A stretch of DNA of 64,000 bases from Sarocladium kiliense (GCA_030734395.1 JAUZTG010000028.1:1-64000); one strand, 5' to 3'; counted from the first letter of the stretch, positions 1-12,574 are shown. The notes: generated by a model from the letters alone, not told the origin. Program-made: numbers and translations.

Positions 1-622
1 GAGCTTGGTTTGGTGGATCTCTTTTGGAACCCCCTTTTCACACTGCGATACATATAGATAGAATGGAGAGAACAGCGTTATCATTGCAAGGATGGGGAAG
101 GATGCCTGGGAACCTACGGTGGTGGTCGTGGTGGTAACTTTGCTTTTCCTTTCCGATCTTCGTTCATACCTAGACCCCTTTTACTTTGTCTACAGGATAC
201 CCTCAATACAAATTTCCCCACCATAATCAGCACAAGTCATCATTCACTTAGGCATTTCGTATTCGAACAATCTAGTAAGAATGTCTTCTCCGGTACGCCC
301 ATGCCTGGACATGCCACAGTGTTTACATTTCTCCCCACCAAGGTTTGCTAAAGAGATTCGTGATGAGACAGAGATACATACAAGCCTCATTGAACATAGC
401 CGTTTGTTGTTTCTACACAAAAAAGGACGGAACGCAAGACCGGTCGTTCAAGACGCCGTGCCCGAACTCCAAACTTTTTTCCCTTCCAACCGTACCGTCA
501 AGGAGGAAGCAAGGTGCCCCTTCTGTCCAAGTCCTTTCCCTAGTCCTTCATCTGTCAGGAAAGTTCATTGACCATTTGTATACGAGATTAAGCGACAGAG
601 GAAAGATTAGCTTCTTTGTCTC
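1..622. other. Gap with no supported gene
   Basis: Two short overlapping frames (281-626) have no recognisable protein features and lie beside the 3' end of the adenylate kinase gene. I see only CT/TTT-rich non-coding sequence, probably including the 3' UTR of that gene. Confidence 0.5.
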
Positions 623-1560
623 TTAGTTCTTGCCGGTAATCCTGCTAAGGATAGTAGAGCCGTGGCTCCTCTCCTTGCCCTCGAGGATGCCGAGAACGTT
701 CTTCCAGACCTGGCCGGGTTCTTGGCTGGCATCGACACCGTGCCAGATACCAGTCTTGCGGTAGTAGTCGACAACAGGGGCGGTCTGAGCGTGGTAGGTA
801 CCGAGACGCTTCTTGAGAGCCTCAGCGTTGTCGTCGGAGCGCTGAATCAGAGGCTCGCCGGTGATGTCATCCTTCATGTACTCCTTGGGAGGGTTGAAGG
901 TAGAGTGGTAAGAGCGGCCAGAGGCGGGGTGGACGAGACGGCCAGTGATACGGGCGACGAGCAGTGAGTCGTCGATCTGGAGCTCGACGGCGTGCTGGAG
1001 CTTCTGGTTGCGGGATGCCAGCATCTCGTCGAGACCCTCGGCCTGGGGAACGGTGCGCGGGAAGCCGTCAAGAATGAAGCTATGAAATAGATTTGTTAGC
1101 GAAAGGGAAGCTTTGGCTTGTGTTGTGTTTGTGCGGAACTTACCCGCCCTGGCACTCCTTGTTGCTCTTGAGCTCCTCCTTGATCATGCCGATCATGATG
1201 TCGTCGCTGACGAGACCACCCTGATCCATGATCTTCTTGGCCTCGCGACCCAGGGGGGTCTTCTTTGCGACCTGAGAGCGCAGCATGTCACCGGTAGCCT
1301 AAACAAGATGGTCAGTAACTCAATTGGCTCCTCAGGACGGTTATTCTTAGGGCAAAGCATACCAGGTGGCAGCAGGAGAAGCGCTCCTTGATCTTGGGGG
1401 CCTGGGTTCCCTTGCCAGCGCCGGGAGGTCCGATGAGAATCATGCGAATCTCCTCGGGAGTAACAGCGCCGCCCTGGCGACCCTCGAGACGCTTGACGCG
1501 GGCCTCGAGGTTTGCAATGACGCCCTTCAGGTTGCTAAGCTCATCGTCGACGAAACCCAT
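623..1560 (-). CDS. adk1: Adenylate kinase, cytosolic type
   Basis: Catalyses ATP + AMP to 2 ADP and balances the adenylate pool. Three exons, read on the minus strand: 1560-1363, 1298-1144 and 1079-623, giving 269 aa. The P-loop GPPGAGKGTQAP is at about residues 44-55 and continues directly into ATGDMLRSQV (the AMP-binding part) across intron 1. FILDGFPRT crosses intron 2. The long LID region (LVHPASGRSYHSTFNPP) marks the long-form enzyme of the Adk1/AK2 type. An N-terminal extension of about 40 residues, before the P-loop, is common in filamentous fungi. Introns of about 64 bp both start GTA and end AG. The start is the first ATG in frame, and the upstream 5' region is CT-rich. Identity is secure; subcellular location (cytosol and/or mitochondrial intermembrane space) is inferred from the family. 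Confidence 0.96.
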
Positions 1561-3105
1561 GGCTGCGGTCTTTTCGTAGTGCGCGCTACGTAGCGTCGCA
1601 CGGTTGCCGGGAGGAAAAGGTTGGTCAAGTCTGGGTGTTGGAGGAAGAAGAGCAATTGGTCAGTTGCGACTGCAGTGAAGAAGTCACAAGAGGGAGCAGA
1701 TTGCGAGAGGGAGCTCGGGAGAGTGGCTGAAGGGGAAAAAGAGATTCGAGGTTGACAAGGTAGGTGGTAGACTCTACTGGGGAGAGGTTGAAGAAGAAAG
1801 TTGGCAGCAAGAGCGAGGATCGGAAATGTCGCGCTTGGGAAGCTCGAGCCCAGCAGCGTAACAGCCACGGCCGACGGAAGCAAAGCTGGAGTTACAGGGG
1901 GAGGCATTGGCGCTGTGGAGTGGGGCCGAGACGGAAAAAGAGAGAGGTGTCGTCAGGGCATTTGTGGTGGAATGGGCGAAGTTGATTGGCTGACTGGAGC
2001 TTGCTTCCACTGAACGGCAGGGGTTGTCGCGAGTGTAGTTCCTGCTAACGGTGAGGCGATGAGAGCCCACAACCGCTGCATCGTGCTGCTGGCCGGCCTC
2101 GGACAAACGGCTCGATGCGTTGGCAGAACGGAAGTGGCGTTTACTGAACGGTTGGTGTTGTTCTGTGAAAGCCATGTATCCCAGTCGCTCAGCACGTACT
2201 TCTAAGAACTCTGGGCTTTGGGATATTCCTATACAGTCGCGTACCACAGACATGCCTTTCAGCTCTTTATTCATCGTTGGTAAAAATCACAGAAATAATA
2301 CTTGCAAATACAGTGAGGTACTGTAGAACTTGATAGCTTCTGCGGCCTTCCGCGTATTCTGTCCCGTCGGTCAACGTTTAATGCCTCGACATGTTCCTCC
2401 CATCTTACCGATCCCGAGGTCCAAAAGCCCCAGCTCGGCAACGGGGCAGCTCACTCCCCGACAACAAGACAATAACGGCACTTGGGCTTGTGAAAACAGG
2501 CAGACCAGAACGGGATCGTTGCATGGCGATCTTCTGACTGTGTTCATTCCGTATCTAGATGATCGTATTTCCCATGTCTCTCATGGCTGAATGGAACCAC
2601 ATGCATGTAGTCCCTCAGCCGTACCCAAACAGCGTCACCACATGCCATTCATGCCATTCATGACATACACATCGTGATGCTGCCGAAATGTTCCGCGCGC
2701 ACCTTGACGGAATTTGGAACATGCCCTCATGTCACAAGTGCGTAAGAACCTTGCCTCGAACAATGTGCCTGTCTACGAAATGATGTCAGGTTCAACGGTC
2801 GCTCCCTCAGCCACACTCAATCTGTGGCTGATGCACGTGATGTGGCGTCAACGAGGCTAGAGCTCGGACCAAGCAGCGAAGCTACTGGAGCTGGGACCTT
2901 GATCGCTTGGGCAGGCATTGCGTTCGTGCTCAGAAGGCAGCCTCATCAACACGTACCACACCAACGACCACCGATTCTCCACGACCACATCCAACCTTCA
3001 CCTTCCACGAGGCACCCTTGACGAGAACATTTGCCTCGCCTCAATCATCCAGCTCACAATAAAGTCTGGTTCTCCGTCATCCCGAATTTCTCGGGGCTCT
3101 CCAAG
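1561..3105. other. Intergenic region between divergent adk1 and rpn8
   Basis: This is a 1.5-kb divergent promoter region. A 166-residue frame on the minus strand (1774-2274) has low-complexity composition and no motif, so I do not call it. The pyrimidine-rich stretches just upstream of each start look like ordinary fungal promoter/5' UTR sequence. Confidence 0.5.
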
Positions 3106-4294
3106 ATGCCCACCACCACAGCGGAGGCCATCTCCCTCGTCACCCGAAACGTCTCCGTTGCTCCCCTCGTCCTCCTCTCCGCCGTCGACCACTACAACCG
3201 CACATCCACAAAGTCAAAGCGCCGCGTCGTCGGTGTCCTCCTTGGCCAGAATGATGGGAAGAACGTGAGGGTCTCCAACAGCTTTGCTGGTACGCGCCGA
3301 CACCGCTCTCACCCCACCTAACCCGCCAGGCGCAAATCGCTGACAAGAAGCTACAGTCCCGTTCGAGGAAGATGAGAAGGACCCGTCTGTGTGGTTCCTT
3401 GACCACAACTACGTCGAGTCGATGAACGACATGTTCAAGAAGGTCAATGCGAGGGAGAAGTTAATAGGGTGGTATCACACTGGCCCGAAGCTGCGGGCTT
3501 CCGATCTCGAGATCAACGAGCTCTTCAAGCGTTACACACCAAACCCTCTGCTGGTCATTATTGATGTCCAGCCGAAGGAGTCGGGTGTACCTACCGATGC
3601 TTACTTCGCCGTTGACGAGATCAAGGATGTCCGTGCCGTACCAGTCTGACCCTTTCCTGGTGCCCTTGCTAACATGGCTGATTAGGACGGAACCACAACC
3701 GCGCGAACCTTCGTCCACACCCCATCTATCATCGAGGCAGAAGAGGCAGAGGAGATTGGTGTCGAGCACTTATTACGAGATATCCGTGACGTGGCCGTCG
3801 GCACCCTTTCTACCCGGGTGACAAATCAGCTCCAGTCCCTCCAAGGTCTTCACCTCCGCCTCCGCGACATCGGTGCCTATCTCCAGAAGGTCCTCGACGG
3901 CCAGCTCCCCGTCAACCACGCCATCCTCGGCAGCCTCCAGGATGTTTTCAACCTTCTCCCCAACCTCTCCGCCCCTGAGACCGGCGCCGACGGTGCCTCC
4001 GGCCCAGGTGCCAAGACCACTGGCGCCGGCGAGCTCGCTCACGCGATGAGCATCAAGACCAACGACCAGCTCATGGCCATCTACCTCAGCAGTCTGATAC
4101 GCGCCATCACGGCCTTCCACGATCTCATAGAGAACAAGATCCAGAACAGGCAGCAGCAGGAGGAGAAGGAGGCTAAGAAGGACGAGGCAAACGGCAAGGA
4201 CGAGAAGAAGGAGAAAGATGGTGTCAACGGCGTGAACGGCGAGACGAAGGAGGGCGCAGACAAGGATAAGGAGGGCAAGGAGAAGAAGAAATAG
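3106..4294 (+). CDS. rpn8: 26S proteasome regulatory subunit Rpn8 (MPN domain)
   Basis: Lid subunit that pairs with the deubiquitinase Rpn11 in the 19S particle. Exons 3106-3289, 3357-3628 and 3686-4294 give 354 aa. The MPN domain begins near residue 10 (VAPLVLLSAVDHYNR). The GWYHTGPKL segment stands where active MPN+ proteins carry the HxH metal ligands, so this is the catalytically silent MPN- type, as expected for Rpn8. The C-terminal half (HLLRDIRDVAVGTLSTRV onward) matches the Rpn8 helical region. The last 60 residues are a lysine/glutamate-rich tail with KKEKDG-type repeats, which many fungal Rpn8 proteins have. The second intron has two in-frame donors, 3629 and 3638, differing by VRA; the shorter EIKD-DGTT reading fits the family better. 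It is convergent with the Sws1 homologue, with 118 bp between stop codons. Confidence 0.95.
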
Positions 4295-4412
4295 ACGCAG
4301 GTGAATGGTGGCTGAAAATGCGAGGCTGTAGACGTGGCGCTATGCCCGCCGAGCGCTGAGAAATGCTCATTGTACAACTGATAATGGTCTCAATGCCCAA
4401 TTCTACGCGATA

Positions 4413-5042
4413 TCATACACTTGCTATAATCCCAGCCAGTTCCTCTCTCGTGACATGCCTGGACTCTATCCTCCCACCGAGCACAGCCTCCCAGTTGTCC
4501 GCCAGCAGACACGCGAGCAAGTGCTTACAGCACGGCACATCCGCCTCCTCAAGACTCAGTCCTCCAAACAGCACATCCCTTTGTGCCGTCTCACCCTGCG
4601 ATTTAGCTTCCGATGATCCAGGTCGAGAGCTCCCTCCATACGCCTCGAGCGCAAAACTCGCACACGAGCAATTCCACGCCGTCAACCGGACGACATACCT
4701 CCCCTCCGGAGCCTGTTTCGCAACCCCTCTCCTCTGTGCACCTCTCAACGTCGAAGCCAATGACTTCACGACGTATATCCTATCCCTCCGTGAAGATTCT
4801 TGCTCTTGGTCGGTGATGAGACAGGTGATTAACTCGCGGTCGAGGAGGTCTAGAGCGGGGAGGAGGAGCGTGGGGAAGAGGACGTGGAGGGTGAGGAGGA
4901 ATTGGCGACGGGAGGGTGGGATGGAGGCTTTGAGGGTTGGGTTCTGGGGGAGGGGGGTTGAGGATTGGGGCGGAGGTTGGGAGACGGCGGTGATGAGGGA
5001 GGAAAGGAGCTGGCGGTGGGAGGGAAGGACGGTGGTGGTCAT
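4413..5042 (-). CDS. sws1: SWIM-type zinc-finger protein, Sws1/ZSWIM7-like
   Basis: Probable Shu-complex factor that assists Rad51-dependent recombination. It is a single exon of 209 aa. The SWIM signature is visible: CSC at about residue 123, then a spacer of about 45 residues, then CCKHLLACLLADNW near residue 170 (CxC...CxH). Length and motif spacing are typical of Sws1. The N-terminal 60 residues are serine/proline-rich, followed by a leucine-rich helix. The opposite strand has an open frame of similar length, but it is arginine/glycine-rich and lacks any motif, so I chose this strand. The symbol is given from the SWIM layout; other fungal SWIM proteins remain possible. Confidence 0.8.
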   Translation of the reverse strand: MTTTVLPSHRQLLSSLITAVSQPPPQSSTPLPQNPTLKASIPPSRRQFLLTLHVLFPTLLLPALDLLDRELITCLITDQEQESSRRDRIYVVKSLASTLRGAQRRGVAKQAPEGRYVVRLTAWNCSCASFALEAYGGSSRPGSSEAKSQGETAQRDVLFGGLSLEEADVPCCKHLLACLLADNWEAVLGGRIESRHVTREELAGIIASV

Positions 5043-6225
5043 GATTGCGACATGATGCCGTAGTTCCTGTACAAGGCTTGTTTATAACGACGTGGATGGA
5101 GGTTGTGGTGGTGAACTTGATACTGCATGACCGGGCGGATCTAATCGGGCTAGCCGCCGCTTGCTGTCTTTGGTCAGTCCTACCGCACGAGACACCCTAC
5201 GGTATATCTTCATAGCCTGAACAGCCACCGATCTCTTTTCTTTCTTCTACATTTTTTTTTTTCCTTTTAGATCAGCGGTTATCACTTTGTCAAAATTCTC
5301 CATGTCCTGCAGGTCTTGAACCTGAGCCTGGAGGCTTGGGCATACGCAACTGTTCAGGTATACCGCTCCCCACTGGGCATACCCCATTCCTCCACTTCGA
5401 CACGAATATGAAATGGGCGGATACGTATGTTGTGCTCCTTAACTGCTGAATTACCGTCGAATTGCCATTCTGGCACACTATGCTGCTCACCTCTTTGATT
5501 TGGCCAAGTACGTTAAGTTAGACTCATCGAAGCGGCCCACGTTCGATGCCCAATCTCGATCACCCAGCCTGCCGCTGACACGGCACATTATACCACTATT
5601 CCCGTCCTTGTGTAGGAGTGTAAATATGGAAACCCTGCAAGCCTAAGAGCGAATCAGGCTCTCTTTTTATGTGAATACGCCGCAGCGCAACCCCATGCTG
5701 ACTTCATGCAGTAACAACTCACACCATGCATTCGGCACGGATCTAAAAGCTGAATACGCCGACGGTGTAAGCACGTGCTAATGATGACGCTATCAGAGTT
5801 TCTTGGCCACATGCGAACCCTGAGTATCAGATCAGCGAGGTGCCGATATCACATTATCATTACGGGTCGTCGGCCGACGTCCCTAAGCACAACGATGATG
5901 GAGAGCCTATCATCGACACCTCACCACCACCACACCTCGGCGAGATGACATCTAGTCATCGCAATAGCTTCTTTTAGTAGAACTGACGTTTTGTGGTCAG
6001 ATTCATATGCATCAGACCCGTCGTCAGCAAAGAAGGGAGTGTGACGGTCTGCAAGGCTCGCTTTATTCGATCATGTCCGAGCTCTGCCCAAGGTACGTAT
6101 ATATATATATATATATATGAATACAACAACAGCTCTAGAATCCCAGAACAAGACGGATCACAAAAGTCAGCAAAGTACACACAAGTAAAGCACCTCGCAA
6201 GTTTCTTTAAATCAACACAGTCACG
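5043..6225. other. Intergenic region with T-tract and TA microsatellite
   Basis: No gene is supported. A T-rich tract lies near 5251-5268, and a TA dinucleotide run of about ten units lies at about 6097-6118, some 110 bp upstream of the sulfotransferase start. Confidence 0.55.
6097..6118. repeat. TA dinucleotide microsatellite
   Basis: A run of about ten TA units in the promoter or 5' UTR of the sulfotransferase gene. It is likely length-variable between strains. Confidence 0.9.
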
Positions 6226-7247
6226 ATGACGGCTACGCCCAAGACCAACGGATTCAGCAATGACGTCCCCAAAAAGGAGCGCGAACTGCGCAACCACCAC
6301 ATGGACTCAACTATGTGGAACGACTTGGAAATGCGGCCTGACGATATTGTTATTGCTACATATGCCAAGTCGGGAACAACAGTAAGCTAGCAATCCTCTT
6401 GCCTCGTGACTCAATGTCTCTATCACCCTCATTCAAGTGGCTGATATAAAATGGTGTATAGTGGATGCAACAAATCGTCTCGCAATTAATCCACCAAGGC
6501 GACCCAAGTATTCCTGCCGGTGCATTATCTGTATGGCCCGATCTCCGAATCGCTCCACGAGAAGTCATCCTCTCCACGCTCAAGAACCAAAAACACCGCC
6601 GCTTTATGAAAACGCACCTCCCTCGCGATGCCCTCAAGTGGGACCCTCATGCTAAATACATCTTCGTCGCGCGTGACGGCCGCGACATGATCTGGAGTGC
6701 TCACCATCACTTAAGGTCATACACCCCGGTGTTCTATGAGATGCTCAATACGGGTGACTTCAATGGTCCCAAGGCTGAGCGTCCGTCAGAAGATCCACGA
6801 GACCTCTTTCTCACCTTGCTCGGGCCTGAGGGCGGTCCTTCGCAGCTCTGGCCCTTCTGGAGTCATAACCGTGACTGGTGGGCGGCCAAAGATCACCCCA
6901 ACCTACTGCTGGTACATTTCAACGACCTCAAAGCCGATCTAGAGGGAGAGATGCGCAGGATTGCCGAGTTCCTCGATATTCCCGAAATGCTGGAGGAGCA
7001 GTGGAAAGCGGCTGTAGAACACTGCACGTTTGAGTGGATGAAAGCGAATGCAGAAGCGCCAGCACCCCCGATTGCCGAGATGGCCTTTGAAGGCGGAGCT
7101 CGGAATTTTATCAACAAGGGTACAAATTCTCGATGGAAGGAAAAGTTGTGTGAAGAGGACATTCGCAGGTATGATGCCAGGGCCAAGCAGGAGTTGGGAC
7201 AGGACTGTGCTCGTTGGTTGCAGTACGGTCGCCAGAAAGCCAAATAG
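6226..7247 (+). CDS. PAPS-dependent sulfotransferase (Sulfotransfer_1 family)
   Basis: Transfers sulfate from PAPS to a hydroxyl or amine acceptor; the acceptor is unknown. Exons 6226-6381 and 6462-7247 give 313 aa. The 5'-phosphosulfate loop YAKSGTTW (about residues 47-53) is split by the intron immediately before TGG. The catalytic histidine is in KTHLP (H104). The 3'-phosphate motif VARDGRDMIWS supplies R123 and S131. The C-terminal FINKGTNSRWKEKL is the RKGxxGxWK-type cofactor segment with K/R retained. There is no signal peptide or membrane anchor, so it is the soluble cytosolic class. All catalytic motifs are present, so it should be active. Its neighbours give no pathway clue. Confidence 0.93.
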
Positions 7248-7371
7248 TCAGCATCTGATATTCGACATAAGTCATAGGATGTGGGGAGATGGCTTTCATA
7301 TAGTCAGTCAGCTTTCAGATATGCATGTATACAATATACAATCATCCGTACATCAACCTTGGAGCCCGTCC

Positions 7372-10300
7372 CTAGTAATAGTAGGGGCTCAAAGTATCAG
7401 TGATCCGACGTCGTGGTGGCCTGAAAGCGTTGCTCGTCCAATCCCTCCTCCGCGTATCCGGCGTGTAGTCCTCAGCATCTCTCATTGCGAGCGCACGATC
7501 GGCCGCAATCTCAAGATCCAGCTCCAGATCCAGATCCTGATAGTCCCTGTCACCATCCAATCGCCGTCCGCCATCCCGCAGATAGTCATCCTCGTCTAGC
7601 CATATGTCGCGAGCCTCGCGTCTGCGCCAATCATAGTCGTGTCTTTCCCTGAGCTCCCTGTCCAGCTCTCGATCCAGATACCTCCTTTCAAGCTCGGATT
7701 CTCTGCGTAAAAGTTCCAACTCCTTTTCTGCCTTACTGTAGCCTGCTCTTGCGGTCTCTATGGGTCGCTCTGATTCTTGTCGCCAGCGATTCCTCGGTTT
7801 TGAACGGCGCGGAGCATCACCCCCACCCGGATCCGACTGCGTCGCCGTCTGGCGCACAAGTCGGGCCGCCCAGGCTGTGTCATCCCTGATTCGCGAGGTT
7901 CCTTGTGGTGATTGTAGATGCTGATACGGCGAAGTGGATTGAGTGAACGGCTTGCGGGCCGGCTCCTTGCGAGGGGATGGTCTACTACCCGTCACTGGAT
8001 CTGTGTAAGCTCGTCTGGGTGGACGTTCAAAGACCGAGTCCTTCGTGTTGGTTCGTGCGGCCTCAGTATCTTTACTATTCTCAGTTGAAGTAAGATTGGA
8101 TCCAGAGAGTTGTGCTTCATGCTGAGGTTGCGAGCTTCGCTGTTGGGCATCAAGTCTGCCACCGCTTTGATGCAAGAAGTTGGATACCGGAGTCTTCTTT
8201 GGCCTGACGCTAGATGAAGTCCCGGGGGACAAAGGTGATGCTTTGCTCTCCGACTTCCCATCTTCAACCTGGCCACCAGACTGGAGTCCTGGCTGAAACT
8301 GGCCCGGTGTTGGAGCCGGGTCTTGCTCTTGATCCATCCCCGGTGTCCATTCAAGGAGGAGCTGCTCAATTATATCATCACTAGGCTCAGGATCATCTGC
8401 TAGAGCCGGTCGTGGGTCATATTTAGCAGCATCAAAATACTGTGGGTAAGCACCAGGCGGCTGGCTCTGGCTCTGAGGGCGAGATTTTCCTTCAATGTCG
8501 TACTCCCACTCGTTCCCCAGCGAATAAGGAACGGTATATTCTGATGTTACAGGCTTCATAGAGTATTGCCGTCCTGTAGAGCCAAATGGGCGATATCCAC
8601 TGCTTGGTTCATCATATTGCAACCTCGGAGGATCCGGTATTAGACGGTTCAGATAACGAGAACGATCGAGATTGCTATAATAGTTGTCTAATGGACCTGA
8701 AGTTCAGCGAACAACTCACCATTCAGGTATTTTGCAACCAGCAACTTACCTCTTGAGTAGTAAGGCCTAATTGGACCTCCGGTCGAAGTTCGTGAGGTCA
8801 AAGTATCGACATATGGACTCTCGGAGCTGCGTTTGAGCCTGTGATGATGAGACCTTGGCTCAACGTAGTATCTTTGGACTTTGACCTTGGCGTAGGCATC
8901 GTCCAGTTTCGAGGAGTCACCACTGGATGAATCGTACTCTTCTGACAAGTCACTGGGGTCTTCGATCTGGACGGTGGGCCTGCCGCTTCCAGATGTAGAC
9001 TTTTTGCCAGCTGTGGAAGATCTTTTTGCTTTGCCACCGGCCTTATCAGGTGGTGCAGCCTGAGAAGTGGAGGAGCGCATGATATTTGGTTGCACTTGAG
9101 ATGCTTGGTGCGCACGCAAGTCGATGAACGGTGCCATAGGTTGAGATGTGCTATGCTGTGTAGGCGGAGGCTGGATAGGATAGTGTTGCATCGGGACCTG
9201 CTGCATAAATGGATACGGCGCTGGCGGCGGATACATCTGGCCAGGTGGTCGAGGCATCGGCATTGGACCTGACCCGTGTTGAGCTGCGGGTATTTGCGAC
9301 GACGATGATGGATTTCGCCCCTGGACGTCAATTTCGTATAGAGCCCTCAAATTTATACGGTCAACAGGCTGTCGTGCGAAGAAGACACGTATAGCTGTGG
9401 CAGACGCAGGACCAAGAACTCGCCTCCAGGCCCGGAAGCTCCGACTGAGAGGCCTATGGTCCTTATGCACTGCATCGAGTTGCCGCAGCTTCCATCGGTA
9501 ATTTGTGTTTTGCTCCCTGTCATTAACGCGCTTTAAGAGACAGTCGACTTGATGCCCCTGGTGCCACTCCAGAGAAGCCTTCTTCTTCATGACGTCTATG
9601 CCGTCATCATCCAATACTTCAAGACGTGACATAATTTCAGCTTCTGTGAACGACTCCTCATTCACCTGGCATTTAGCGCAAGACTGAGATTGCTGTGATT
9701 CCTCTGGCGAGATGCCTTTCTTGATTGTAAAGCATGCGTAAGTCGTGAGCAGTGTTCTATAGTCCCCGTCACCCATCGACATGGAGGCAATATCTTGGAT
9801 GCAGTTGATCAGTCGGTGACTCGAGCCCGGAGACACCTCCTGCTGCGGTGGAGCAGGAGGTGGTGGAGGCTGGGCAACAACATCACGTTGACTCAAATGA
9901 TTTCCTCTCACCGGAGATGGCCAAGAAGGTCCGGCTGGATCGGGTAATCGAATAAATCCCGGTGGTAATTGAGCCGGGATTGATGTGTCGTCTGGCTTCT
10001 GGACAGCGGACTGATCCGCCGCGGCCGCCTCCGCGTTGGGGACAGGAGCAGGGTCCGTTGGGGGCAAGATCTCCTTTGAAACCTCTTGTGCCTTGGAGGT
10101 GGAAGCAGGCAGTGGTTCTGACGCTAGACGCTTGCTTGCAGGCGGTCCTGAGGTGTCACTCTTTAACAAAGACAACTGACTCTCGGAGTCGCCGTCATCC
10201 CCGAAGTCGAGATCACTCAAATTGAACGAGCCAAATCCCTCTTCACCTGGCTCCTTAGGAAGCCCCTTGATGAGGACGACCACAATTGATCGTTGCTGGC

Positions 10301-12574
10301 CAGCCCAAAACTTTAGGGGTGATGCTCGAATCTTAGTCGCGGCCATGATGCGTCTTGGCGACGAATGTTTCATCAAAATTTCATGCGTGGCATTCATCGC
10401 CCCCCATTGCGAGAGAATAAGTTTTCTCATCACACCCAAGCGTGCTGCTGACCATATTGGTGATTTGAGTAAGATCTTCTCCCGGATACCAGGCGTGACA
10501 TTGTGTGAAAGAAGGACAGCGTGGCCGGATATGATGGCGTAAAGGGATAGTTGTTCAGCAGGATCCTACCATCATAACTATCAGCATTCCACTCCTCCAA
10601 TGCTCACTTGGGTTACTGACATGTTGAGGCTTGGCTGGACTCAAACCGCTTCCCCCAATGGTACTGCTGCTTCGGCTTGATGATGACCAAGCACCATACT
10701 GTGTTCTCCCTGTTGCAGAAACCTTGCCTGACGATGTGCGTTTGCTGGATCTGCTTTTCCTTCGAAGTTCCTGGCGTTGCAACCTGCGTTGATTCTCACC
10801 CTCAGCACCATCAATATGACCCATTGCTTCTGAGTTGGACACACTGGCAAACTTCGGATGCTTTGTACCAGCATGTAACACATCTTCAGAGCTTGACTCG
10901 TGCTGGAACTGAACGTCAATACAAGCAACACTGAGGGATACAGGGATGACTCTTACTTCAGAGTCACTGTCAGCTTCTCTATTTTTATTCGTTTTGGTGC
11001 TCTGTTTCGACGAGGGTGGTGTAGGCAAGATGGCTCTCGAGAGTTTGATCGAGGGCATTGGCTTGACTGCAACCCGCGATTGGCCATCTTTCTCTCCTTC
11101 GTTGGCCACTTCCTCTGTCTCGAGTCTGCTTGGAGCTGGGGATCCATCGCGTTGACGGGTTGCTTTCCCCTTCACCGATGATTCTTCTTGAGTGGTCGGC
11201 TCGTCTTCAATCTCCTCTACATACGCATGTCGCTTGTTGGTGAGCCCAGGTTGCTCCTGACTAATCGAGCGTATCTGTACAAATGTCTGTCCAGGAGCTG
11301 GATGAGCAGGGATGAAGATTGTTGTCTGGCCCTCAACCTTTAGGCTTGATGCTGGCCAGCCTGCCAAGATTGTTAGCCGCTTCATCGCAATCGTGATGGT
11401 CGCCTTGCTAGACTGGACAGCACAATCCGAAGAATCTTGATCTTACCTGAGGTAATAGAGTGAAGGGAGTTACTTTGCGGATCGTTGTTCTCATCAGGTC
11501 TCTCCAGAGGTTCGCCACTACGACCTGCATCTGGATCTGCGGGCTTTGGTGGGCGCATGGTCAAACCGGGATTGGGAGCCAGTGTAGTATCCGGGTCGAG
11601 AGCCTCTGGGTCAGCCTCTGAAGTTCTGACCTCGGTCTGAGGTTCTTTGGCTTCGAGATCTGCGTAGTTGCCTAGCCCTGCCCTTGATGAAGATTCGACT
11701 GGTCGAGTGATAGGAGCTGGAATCTCCACCGGGCGGATTCGATCTTCCATAACGTGCCGTCTAGCGAAAGGCAAGTGTTGGGGCTGCGAGCTTCTGGTAG
11801 CTGGAGACCAGGGGTAGTATACCGGAGTCGGTGCATCGATTGATTTGAACTGCGTTGCAATGGCGATAATGTTTGCCTAGGCACCTATCTGTCGTATCGT
11901 GGCAAGAGCGTTGGCAATTGTTCGATAGTCGGCTGGAGTTTGTTCACTGCTGTATTCTGTGAGCATATTGTCATTTCAACGCTTTCACTCATTACTGACG
12001 TTTTGCTACGCTGTGTTCCAAGAGATATCACCGAACACATGAGCGTTAGACTTAGTTGGAACTGCTGGAGCTGCGTGCTATGGCCCTGGAGTTTCGTGCC
12101 GATGAAGGACCAGCGAATGCGATTTCGGAAGCCGAGCCGTACCCTAGCCAGGCAGTCGCTTACTTCAAAGAAGCAAGCCTCTCGGTTGTTTCGTATGTTC
12201 TCGTTGAACTGCTTCAACCTGTCGACGAGTTCTCTTTCGAAGCCACTGTGGTCCTTCCTGGTGACGGTTGCTTCTATCCGCCAGAACACGAGTAAACACT
12301 TGTTCGAGACTTCCTGCAAGCCGACAAGAGCCCGGTTAGAGAAGAGCTGGAGACCTCGGCCCTCTTGCACATTCTGCTCCTCGAGCTTCAGGTATTCTGA
12401 TATTTTATCGAGCGCAAAAGTCGTGGCCTGAATGCCGTCCGCGACGTCCTGAAGGTTCTCCTGAGCGCTACGATAGCTGTCAATAAACTGGTACAGGGCT
12501 CCCGAGAGCTGGAGGCCAAAGCTTGCGATGCCGACAACTGAGCCGGCTGCTCCAAGGATACTGACGGGATCCAT
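7372..12574 (-). CDS. Large protein with Helo-like fungal N-terminal domain and disordered tail
   Basis: Function unknown. The first 200 residues (MDPVSILGAAGSVVGIASFG...) are the helical N-terminal domain seen on fungal STAND/NLR-like and related proteins, but no NACHT, NB-ARC or repeat domain follows. Exons by my reading: 12574-11948, 11876-11447, 11360-10957, 10908-10621, 10565-8750 and 8696-7372, giving about 1,629 aa. The intron ending at 11361 has a clear GCTAACA branch site. After the N-domain come a conserved-looking VYYPWSP segment, then acidic and Ser/Pro-rich disorder. A cysteine-containing ordered block follows (about 9350-9800, with CAKC). The C-terminus is highly charged, full of RELDRELRERHDY-like and DLDLELDLE repeats. 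The exon 1/exon 2 junction is doubtful: an alternative 50-nt intron (11999-11950) gives a smoother reading but runs into TAG at 11879-11877 (see findings). That the exons join into one gene is strongly supported by frame continuity. Confidence 0.75.

Noticed and set aside
1774..2274. 166-codon minus-strand frame upstream of adk1
   Set aside because: Low-complexity Ser/Ala composition and overlap with promoter sequence.
4363..5055. A 230-codon plus-strand open frame opposite the Sws1 gene
   Set aside because: Arginine/glycine-rich sequence without motifs; the minus strand has a clear SWIM signature.
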